NCBI RefSeq assembly: GCF_030848805.1
Contig: NC_092361.1
Span: 19,551,406 to 19,615,405, forward strand
Direction of reading: 5' to 3'
Length of the DNA stretch: 64,000 nucleotides
Source: Temnothorax longispinosus
Lineage: Eukaryota; Arthropoda; Insecta; Hymenoptera; Formicidae
The notes below the pieces were generated by a model that was given only the letters and a program-made list of their open reading frames with translations, did no database searches and was not told where the DNA came from. Within the stretch, counting starts at the first letter, position 1. Every line of letters begins with the position of its first letter. Below are positions 55,300 to 64,000 of this stretch, piece by piece. Position numbers and translations under genes: made by a program.

Positions 55300-56030
55300 G
55301 GCGCCAATCAACGTTCAGAATCAAGCGAGAATAAGTTGATTTATAATCAGAGTAAACAATGTATATTACTGAGAGTAATTGTTATTTTACATTATTATTG
55401 ATGCGTGATAGTACGTTGCAAAACTGAAAAACAGCAAACAACTGTCCTGTACGCGATATGGTAAATAGTTATTTAATTGTCGAACGCTGTAACAAAACAA
55501 CGTGTATAATGATGGTAATTTTATGTAGACATTATAATTTTAGAATAATCACATAGTGAAAAACATTATTTTATTAATATTATTAAATACCGTTTAACGT
55601 TTTAAATAATTGTTCCGACTGAGAAATCGCGCTATGGCTACAGTAATCTATTCTGCATTTTAATCACATTATTTCTAAAAATAATTACTTATGATTATTA
55701 GAATAATCTCGGAATAATAGCAATCGATTGTTACAACCTGATAACGAGAGCGATAACATAAAACGTTAATTCGTACACTTAAACAGATCTAATATATATG
55801 TCAACTCCCGTTATCCATATTACGAATTAAAATAAATGTTAATATATTAATCATATACATTGACAGCTATTTCATTATAGTGACGACGACAAAATTGCTA
55901 ATTATTAGATAATATACGCAATAAAATAATAGAAAATTTCACAAATATTAATTAATAATTAATTATTATAAATAAAGACTAGCTTTATATTACAGCGTTT
56001 ATACAAATTTTCAACTAATTCTAATCATAT
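55300..56030. other. Longest AT-rich island
   Basis: About 730 bases with very few CpG and many TAAT/ATTA cores (for example near 55930-55975). No ORF of note and no repeat structure seen. It could be a homeodomain-responsive element, a matrix-attachment-like segment or simply AT-rich intron. Confidence 0.7.
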
Positions 56031-57544
56031 ATGTACCTACAGTGTGCGAACGGTTATTGGAGCCGGCTGAACGGCAATCTAAAAGCCCTATTCACAGCCG
56101 CAGTATCGGTGCGGGATACATTTTTTTTTTCAATCGCAAGACCGAGGAATGCAAAAAGAATCGGAGCGTGCGAGACAGTTCGAGCAGTTATTCGATCATT
56201 TTGCCCCAAAGAGACAGCCGCCTCTCTTCTCCGCGTTTATACCGCGGATCGCATCGACAAAAGGGGATCTCCCGGTGTACTCCGCAGAGACGTACCTTGG
56301 GGTACACGGTGAAACAAAAAAAAAAGAAAAAGGGAAAATGATACGGAGAGCGGCAAGGGAGAGAAAGAACGCTTCTCTCAAAGCGTGCCTTGTTCACGAA
56401 TAATGACACGCACTCATTGTTCTAATTATTTGTGCATACGATTAACGCCGCTGTCTGCCGAACCCGCCGGACGTGGGACATGTGTGACAAATATGCGCGT
56501 TCGCCCACCCACACTGACGCACTCGTGTGCATACGTACGAGCGAAGAAATGAACGATAGAACGGAAAAAAAACACACCGCGTCAAGGAACGGCGCTAGTC
56601 GGACGTCGGACGTACGTACGAGAGAAAAGAAGAAACGACTATGACTATATATGCTTCTACATGTCCACACACAAAACACACGCGCGCGCGCACATACGTG
56701 AGCGGTAAGTCTCGTGTGGCGGAGCGCGTGTGCGTATACAACGAGCGTGCATTGCGCGGATACAAAGCGTGTCAGCCGGATACAATGCTCGCCATCTGAC
56801 GCTCAATTAACGAGTTAATGCGGTACCGTTGATAATTAAACAAATACACGGGCTTTTTTCATCATCGCCCCCGCTACCGCGCGCACCAGCGTGCTCACAT
56901 GTATGTACACATCCGGACGTCCTGCGTGTTGTGTTCGCTCGCGTTCGATCTTCCACCTCTATACCACGTAAACGAGCTCCGTTTTCTCTGTCTGTCTTTC
57001 TCCACGTGCCCCTGTCTCCGTCGCTTTCACGAGCCCCCGTTTCGTGTCTCACGCTATAATCCATGGTTTCTGACCTCCATCCTCCTTGCTTGGCCTTTAA
57101 TCGCGAATCCATCTCTCCTTCGTGCTTTTTTGTCGTTTTAATTTTTTTCCTTTTCCTCTTACTTTTGCGCGCGCGCGTGCACGAGCTGATCTATCGTCGC
57201 AAATAATGCGCGTACGTATTGTGCCGGTCGACCGATTATTATATTATCCCCGGCCGGAAGCGGATGTGTGAACCGTACATGGACAGGGGGAGAGGGGATA
57301 ATGAGCGCGCGGCGTTCCTTCTCTCGTGCTCGAACCGAGGATCGAAAATGGTCGTGAAAAGTTTACCGGGACGGAGGGAGTTGTCCTCGTTCCCGACATA
57401 AATACAAAGTCGAGGAATACGATCGTTAGGGGTAGATTGCGTTTGGAATTCTGTTTGTCTGATTTCAATTAACAGCAAAGTTCTTAAGTTTCGCATCGCG
57501 CAGCGCAAGATTAACGGGATGTCGATGCTCTGCTTGAACAATGT

Positions 57545-57960
57545 GTGGTTGGTACAATTGCTTGAATGTTTTATAATTTAACATATAACGTTTATACAAG
57601 ACTATTATACTATTATACAAGACTCATAAAAAAAAATTTTTTTTATAGAAACTAAAGATAAAGATATATCATGGAACATATGTCAAAATCAATTTTTGTC
57701 TATGTGTGAAAATAGAGATAAAAAGATTTTTTTCATAAAAAAATAATTCAATTATAATATCTAATGTAATTATGATGATTATGCCAAATTAGTAAAGATG
57801 ATTTCAAAATTCAACTTTAATTTTAAATTCAGAATTTTCGATTACTTTAATTGAGTTTTGATTTCGATCTAGAAATTTATCATCGAAATGAAAAGACCTT
57901 ATTCCACAGATAATAATTTTTTCTTTCGTCTAGTGCATACGTAACTTAATTGATGAATTG
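57545..57960. other. AT-rich island with poly-A/T runs
   Basis: Includes a palindromic aaaaaaaaattttttttt-like junction near 57627-57645. No coding signal. Confidence 0.7.
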
Positions 57961-58792
57961 TATGATGAGAGGTAAAATACACAAAGATTGAAATGTGGAT
58001 TGTATTTTATGGTTTTGATGAGTAGAATTGAGTAGTAATAGAGAAGCAACGCGTAATATACAGAGAAAGAGAGAGAGAGCATAGGGGCCGTACAAATACC
58101 GTCGATACCGCACTTCCGGCAGCGGTAGTGACCACTGAGAACAATTCGAGTCGATAATGGTATCGAAGCTGATAAGCCAACCCGATACGATATGGTCCAT
58201 GAGAAAGACAAAACACATAACGCTGCGAAGGCGCGGCGCGTATTATGATTAAAACTGTTTTTATTCCTCGGTAAAGCGCATTCGACACCTTCGATCTCGA
58301 CTTCACAGTCTCGAAGCCGCTGCGAAATCAATCTCTAATAATCTTTTGCTATTGACACAATATCAGATCACGCTGAACATTCCTTTGTCAATGATAAATT
58401 AATTTAGTTAATCTGACATAAGAAACATCTATCAAAAATACATTAATTAAAAAAAGACTAAAATTATTTAAATATTTCTTCACTGACCCCAGCATAATTT
58501 TAATTTAGTAATATAGTAGTATATTAATGTTAACAAGACAATTAAGCGATATCAGTTCTGTCGTTGGCTACGAGAAATGTCAGATTAACAAAATTATACA
58601 AATATCATTGAATTAAAATGCCAAAAAACGCGAATTTATGAAATTAATTTTGTATCGATCGATCCCACGACGATTGCTTCTTCAATTCGCGGAACATACT
58701 CTCCGGTGTTCCGGCGTGGGTGGTGGCACCCTAAGAGCTTTATCTAACGAGCACGGTGACACCTAAACACCACGGAATCAACATCAAACAAC

Positions 58793-58930
58793 ATGCCAGT
58801 CGATCTTGTCTCTGTAAACACACTCAAGTATTGTATTCGCATGCACTGCCACTACTGCCAGCATAGAGCATGTACCTGCGACAAGGACGGCATTAGTAAG
58901 GGTAGGGGGACAGCAGTGATGATTGTCTAA
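58793..58930 (+). CDS. Cysteine-rich 45-codon small ORF, unidentified
   Basis: The frame runs from ATG at 58793 (context caacATGCC) to TAA at 58930. Residues 13-31 contain five cysteines and three histidines, including HCHYCQHRACTCDK. The spacing matches the second half of the DM zinc-binding motif of Doublesex/DMRT proteins (H-x2-YC-x2-R-x-CTC-x-K), but the first CxxC and the final cysteine of that motif are missing, so it cannot be a complete DM domain. No signal peptide is evident. A splice-donor-like GTAAGG lies inside the frame after the cysteine cluster. It could be a small-peptide ORF, an exon fragment or chance. Confidence 0.15.
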   Translation: MPVDLVSVNTLKYCIRMHCHYCQHRACTCDKDGISKGRGTAVMIV

Positions 58931-59593
58931 AGGTGGCTCGTGAAAAACGATCCTTGTGAGAGAGAGGAGAAAGCTCATAAAGTCATTTAGTCGACTTCGA
59001 TTTCAAACAAACATCGATCCATTTCATTTTATCACGTGATGATTATCTTTCGGTTGACTCAGGATAAACTTTGGTCCTTATTATATAATCCCATCATTAA
59101 AAATAAAAATATAAAAATATAAAAAAATACTCATTCGTTCTATAATAATTTATGAGTTAATTTAGGACATTTAATATCAGAAAATATATATTACTTTAAA
59201 CATGCTTTAGCTTTTATCGTATTTATACCTCTTGCGAGATTAGCTTTCTTAAAATTGAAATTCGATTATGTATATTCGTATAAAAATATACGAGGACGAA
59301 AGAAATAAGTGTAACGACGTCGTGGGTAATGTTATAGATTACGTTACACGCCAGCTAATATATATACGCACGCTTCTTCGCAAGATTACAAATCGTCCCG
59401 AATTCGCGCAGCCACAAACGTGGCAACTGAAGATATTGCGAGATAAGCGTTTTGCAATTAGCGGTGCTGCAGCTGCACTCGAGAAAGAAGTGCAACGTTT
59501 CCTTAATAAAACGAATTTCGTGCCGGTTGCCTAATGCACCACTGACGACAGAGTAACGCCGTGCAATGTGTAATGATAGCTCTTGCCGCGTTG

Positions 59594-59664
59594 ACACACA
59601 CACATACACACACACACACATAGACACATATATACACATACACATGCGCACACACACACGCGCA
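59594..59664. repeat. Interrupted (CA)n microsatellite
   Basis: About 70 bases of CA repeats interrupted by ta and tg steps. The minus-strand ORFs across it are Cys/Val repeats produced by the microsatellite. Confidence 0.95.
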
Positions 59665-60037
59665 CGTCCAAGCTCACATGTACACACATATATAAATAAT
59701 TAAGCGAGATAATTAATATCGTTCTATTTGACATAATATTGGATGCGCAGAAACGGATAGCTATAATTTCGGTTATTACATTGACAGCGAAGCAAAACCC
59801 GAAAAAGACCATCCACGGAATGCAGAAGATTTATGTAATACTCTCATGTATCTTTTAATGTATGATAAATGTATCCGTTTCAAAGTGCTCTTTATATTTT
59901 AAAAATTCTCTTATAATATGATAAATATTGATAAAATCAATACCGTTTCTCCGTAAAAACAGAACCAAGTACACTAAGATCTCTAATAATTAAAATTTCT
60001 TGACGAAGGAATCATCAAATTATTTTCTTTGTTTCAG

Positions 60038-60090
60038 GTGTATATCATGTTAAAAATTCTGCTGAATTGGATGAAGAGGTACTCGCGTGG
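60038..60090 (+). CDS. Candidate plus-strand 53-bp exon of an unidentified gene
   Basis: A strong acceptor (ttattttctttgtttcag) ends at 60037 and a strong donor (GCGTGG followed by GTAAGT) starts at 60091. Between them one frame is open: after two leftover bases it reads VYHVKNSAELDEEVLAW, ending in phase 0. The acidic DEEVLAW end resembles the last helix of some insect thioredoxin-like modules, which often read EEVLxWL, but this is a loose family resemblance and no CxxC motif is visible nearby. A second frame, VYIMLKILLNWMKRYSRG, is also open, so the reading frame is not proven. If real, it belongs to a gene on the strand opposite to ct, either nested in a ct intron or beyond its 5' end. No partner exon was recognised. 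Confidence 0.3.
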
Positions 60091-61557
60091 GTAAGTCACA
60101 TTTTAACTGCACGATTATTCTCTCTCGTTTAATTCTAATAAATGATAGCATCGAAAACTTTTCGTCGTACAATCTTAGGGTCGGTTTAATTTTTCGCGAT
60201 TACCTCGAGCCACAAGAAATACCGTTGATCCCCGGGTGAATATTCGCGCGAAGAGCGAAAGTTATCGGGATGCGAGAGCACCGCCTAGGGTGAGGGCGGG
60301 GGGAACCAAAGCAAGAGAGAGAGAATGAAAAACAGAGAAAAAGCGGAGAAAAAGCGAGGAAGAGAAAGAGGGCGAAAACCGCTGACGGCGTCAGGTGCAA
60401 CGCTGACCCCGACACGTCGCCTGTCAAATCTCTATTTACCGAGCGACCAAAATGACCAAACTCAAACGAACAGTCCGATTCCGATGGCCGACAGCCAATC
60501 ATACGCCGTCGGGACTTCGACGTTTTTCGCTCCCGGATTTATTCACTGGAATTCGGTGGAACATTTTCACCGTGGAATCGCAAATCGAGGCAAATCCCGC
60601 CCTCGGAAGCGTGCCGGCCCGCAACGCGACGAATTTTGCGCAGCCGTTAAATCGGGGCGACGAATTATGCGGGGAAACACGGAGATTCGCGTCGCGGAAA
60701 ATATTAGGAATTTTTTATTCAACGGCTCGCCGACCGTGCTTGGCTATTAACTGTGTTGTTATTACCGAGTTTTTGAAAACGGGTAAATCAAAAACGGGAA
60801 AACGGCAGTGTACATGGAAGAGTGACGGTACACGTTGTATCCCGCAATTTCTTTTTTTCTTGAATCATTCACTAACGCGTTAATATTTGCAGATCCACAA
60901 AGTTTATTTAGCAATTAATTAAACCGTAAGCTTTTTTCGGTATATAATTTCACTTTATTCTTATATTTAATTGTAAATTGATTACTATAAAAAAACATTT
61001 TTATCTGAAACTTCACGAATCAAGGGATTGACCTAAATTTGTCGTATCACTTTTGTCATGCAGTTCCTTTCAAGATCTTTACTCTCGCGTGACTTCGTGC
61101 AGATGTAAAGCTTCCCCAGAAAAAATACAATTCAATTTCCGAATCACTACCGCGCTTTCTTGAACCGCATGATCGGGCGTTGAAACTTCGAGTACCGAAA
61201 GGCGAACGATCTGCTTGGTTTACGGGCAAAAGGAGAAAGAAAGAGAGAGAGAAGTATCTGTCAGGTTTTCTCGCAGGCCCAAAGAAAGGTCGGCACGAAA
61301 CATCTGTTTGACATCCCTGTTTGTCAAGGCGTGACTCGGCACTTGCGGCGCTCTCATACAAAAGCGATCTACCACGTTTGACGAGCGATCCTTTCGTTTT
61401 CTCGGTAGTCGACGACGCTACATACGATCGATCTATGAACTCCAACCATTCGCTTGCAATTGCGCGTGAAAATTGTAAACAAAAGTTATCGGGTCGAGTT
61501 TCGAGGGGTGGAAAAGTGTGCCTGTGAGCAGATGGCAAAAAAGGCCTAACGTAAAGG

Positions 61558-61582
61558 TAACGATTCACGAAGTGAATCGTTA
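61558..61582. other. Perfect inverted repeat, 11-bp arms with 3-bp centre
   Basis: The left arm is taacgattcac and the right arm its exact reverse complement, separated by gaa. It could be a dimeric protein site or a short RNA hairpin. No T-run follows to suggest a terminator, and this is insect DNA. Confidence 0.9.
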
Positions 61583-62867
61583 AGATTCGATGATTCCGTG
61601 TAGACTCTATATCACACGCGTTGTAAGTATGCATAATCTCTTTGAAACATTTAGGTTCAATAGAATAAAAACTTATATCTGTAATTAAAAATAATCGAAA
61701 AATAAAACAGTGTATTAATTTATCAAACAATGTTCGATAAATGCGAAGTAAACTTAAGGTTTAATTTTGTAACGCGAAGATACTTTTCGATTAAACTCAC
61801 TTGTCCAAAACTATGTCAAGAAGAAAAAGTCTCGAGTGTTCGCGTCAAAGTATATAACTCTACTTTCTTGATAAAATTCCAAAGCAACTTAATAGATTTT
61901 GTTATCACGTGCCAATGGCGCGTAGATAAACGGCGTGTGAAAAGGGAATGCCGCGGAATTGAAGGTAATAGGAGGGTTAAAAGGTGAACTTGGCTTGTAG
62001 GGCATCTAGCCTAACTATTGTGACACGATACCAGCGTGCTTGCCTTTGTATTACGACAACGACGAGGTCGAACTTCCGTCGTGGCGCACGTGGATCACTT
62101 GTTGCTGGGATGTATTATACGTTAATCCTATGTAGAGTCATGAGTTATCATTTAAAGCTATCGAGCGACTTTCTTCACTCTGTAAACAGTGTAAATCACT
62201 GAAGAGTTACACCATATCTTCAAGAAATAAAAAATAGTTTAATTTTAAAATTAGTACTTCAATATTTCAAATTATTTATCATTTTCTCTCCTTTCTGTAA
62301 TCTCATCAATGAAGTATTAATCGATATACTAAATTTTAATTTAAAATTTACGTAATGTAATAATTTAAAATTTATTAATTTCTTTCCTTCTCTCTCTATC
62401 GCAATTATCAAATAAATATAGATATTATGTAATTAAAATTGATGGAGAAACCCGATAATGACGCACCAAGTTAAAGTAAACTCCATTACAACTTTCGGGA
62501 CCTGCTGCATAAATAATCCGATAGGCATCTGTCGCGACGCGAGCGAGGAGTATTTCGAAATCGTGAAACGAGCAAAACAAGGACTGACAACAAGTAGACT
62601 CGCGGCGTCGCACATGGTCCTAATCTCGGTGAAGGTACTCCGAGAGAAAAATCAAAGGGGGTGACAGACATCTCCGAAAATTGGTTTCTCGTATTCTTCG
62701 GATTGCACCGTCTCGACGCGAGCTGCAGCTGAGACGTATCGACTGCACGTGTTCATCTCGAATCCGATCGTCGTCTAAGCCATTTCCTCTCCGTCCACCC
62801 CAGTGGGGACTTTGCTTGTTCTTTTCTTTTTCCTTTTTATACGCGGTGCTTCTTCTCGCGTCAACGG

Positions 62868-62908
62868 GAAAAAGAAAAAGAAAAAGAAAAAGAGAGAGAG
62901 AGAGAGAG
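62868..62908. repeat. A-rich GAAAA and (GA)n tract facing a TTTTC tract
   Basis: Repeated AAAAAG units run into GA repeats. About 40 bases upstream (62819-62838) is a pyrimidine tract ending ctttttccttttt, so the two can pair as an imperfect inverted repeat around a loop of about 30 bases. Confidence 0.9.
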
Positions 62909-64000
62909 GGAGAAGGAGAAAACTCAGAGAGAATCCCCCGTGTCTAAAAATATTTTTATGGAGCCCCCGCTGCGATCCCAGGCGAGTGTCGCGGCTGCGC
63001 CTAGCTTCTGTTTTGATGACCTCGACGCGCTGCATCGGCTCACCCCCGAATGGGACTGCGATTGTAAACCGGACGGAAGTTCCCGGCTATTAGTGACAAA
63101 ATATGTGTAATATTTCCGGCGACCCAGAGCGAGCACGACGCGTTGGTACCATCGTTCATTAAACGATACCTACCATTGTCGCGTTTCATGCTAACGCGAT
63201 CGACACTGTCCGACAGCTACTGACAAAATTAAACAATATCGATTTTTATGGCATTTTAAAATAACTATATAATATAAGCAACATAATAGTGTGATAAAAA
63301 TTTCTATCGATATTTTAATATCTCTAATTTTGCCTCGATTTTCGCTGGACGAATATATTTCTCGCAATAATGAGGAACTTGTGGTATAAATTACAAATTG
63401 AGCTATTCCGTATTAATATTGCTTATTTTTTTATTCGTTACTGATTGTTACAATATATTCCGTGCATAATAATGAGATACTCCGAATATTTAAAAAACGC
63501 CAGAATTTTTCTAGCCTTTATGATTTATGCACTAACTGGATTTCAAAATATTTGATCCTCACAAAAATTGCTCGTGCACGAGAAATTGAACAGATCGCAA
63601 TTAGATCGCGCGCGGAACATTTCGGAAAGGCTGGCCGTATGTATCTCGGCGATCAGTGGCGTCAATAAAATCCATCGATCGTTAAAACGTTAACTTCGAG
63701 CGAAGGATAGTGTCGCAATCCTTTATGTTCGCCGATATCGTCGGATCAATTACGATTTCGTCGAACCTCGTCAGGCTTTATCCGGTGCCTTGATCTATGC
63801 ACCGTCACACAACATAACCGTCATGCCGTTGCGCCAAAGAACACGATCACTCCCTACCACCGCACCTATCAATGTAGCTATGCCACTGCAAAAGTGTCGC
63901 TTTGATATTTTTGACGCGGTATTAATAACCATTTTTAACTGTATTCTTCCTCATTTTCCAAATTTCGTTGGCAGTCAATTTTTACAATTCAACGGTATTC

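Larger units (their letters stand above)
34622..64000 (-). other. ct: ct intron or 5' region upstream of the recognised exon
   Basis: Transcription enters from the right, so this side should hold the intron before the recognised exon and possibly alternative 5' exons. The fly-type upstream residues (SINDWFFKKEQIYLLAQFWQQ region) were looked for as minus-strand codons before a GT donor and were not found in conserved form. Only the weak candidate at 36022-36082 resembles them. The true preceding exon may lie beyond 64000. Confidence 0.55.
60300..64000. other. Non-coding stretch
   Basis: Contains overlapping plus frames at 60325-60883 and the longest ORF of the window (61056-61730, minus, 224 codons), which is Ser/Arg-rich with no domain. 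TATCGATA at 63305. No further splice-bounded exon was recognised. Confidence 0.55.

Noticed and set aside
61056..61730. Longest ORF of the window, 224 codons, minus strand
   Set aside because: Ser/Arg-rich, no recognisable domain, overlaps a purine tract and a plus-strand frame, and an ORF of this length is possible by chance in 64 kb of CpG-rich DNA.

Overview
The window looks like non-coding DNA from an insect, most likely a hymenopteran and plausibly an ant. The reasons are: one exon clearly resembles insect Cut; CpG is not depleted (runs such as cgcgcg are common throughout); GA/CT and CA microsatellites are abundant; AT-rich islands alternate with CpG-rich DNA; and there is no bacterial-style gene packing. 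No long intact ORF, rRNA, tRNA, CRISPR array or recognisable transposase was found. The species call is inference.

One coding exon can be identified with good confidence: minus strand, 34621 down to 34424, 66 codons, phase 0 at both ends. It encodes part of the N-terminal coiled-coil region of the homeodomain factor Cut (ct; CUX1/2 in vertebrates). The rest of the window is therefore read as ct intron: more than 34 kb downstream of the exon (1-34423) and up to 29 kb upstream (34622-64000). The ct loci of insects are known for long, enhancer-rich introns. The CUT repeats, the homeodomain and the rest of the coiled coil were not found here and should lie to the left of position 1. Most 5' exons should lie to the right.

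Four more possible coding pieces are offered with low confidence: a 61-bp minus-strand exon candidate just upstream of the ct exon (36082-36022), a 53-bp plus-strand exon candidate (60038-60090), a 42-bp proline-coding plus-strand micro-exon candidate (25377-25418), and a 45-codon cysteine-rich small ORF (58793-58930).

The non-coding structure includes a 186-bp tandem duplication at about 95% identity (38421-38793), a 44-bp-period repeat near 4.05 kb, a cluster of five ACGTG sites around a 14-bp palindrome (14147-14253), an 11-bp-arm perfect inverted repeat (61558-61582), eight scattered TATCGATA motifs, and long GA/CT tracts. The broadest pattern is a repeated arrangement in which a purine-rich block on the plus strand is followed within a few hundred bases by a pyrimidine-rich block. 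I count about a dozen such pairs and only a few in the opposite order. Because the reverse complement keeps the purine-then-pyrimidine order, each pair could fold into an imperfect GA:CU stem in the ct pre-mRNA, or mark a GAGA-type regulatory element.
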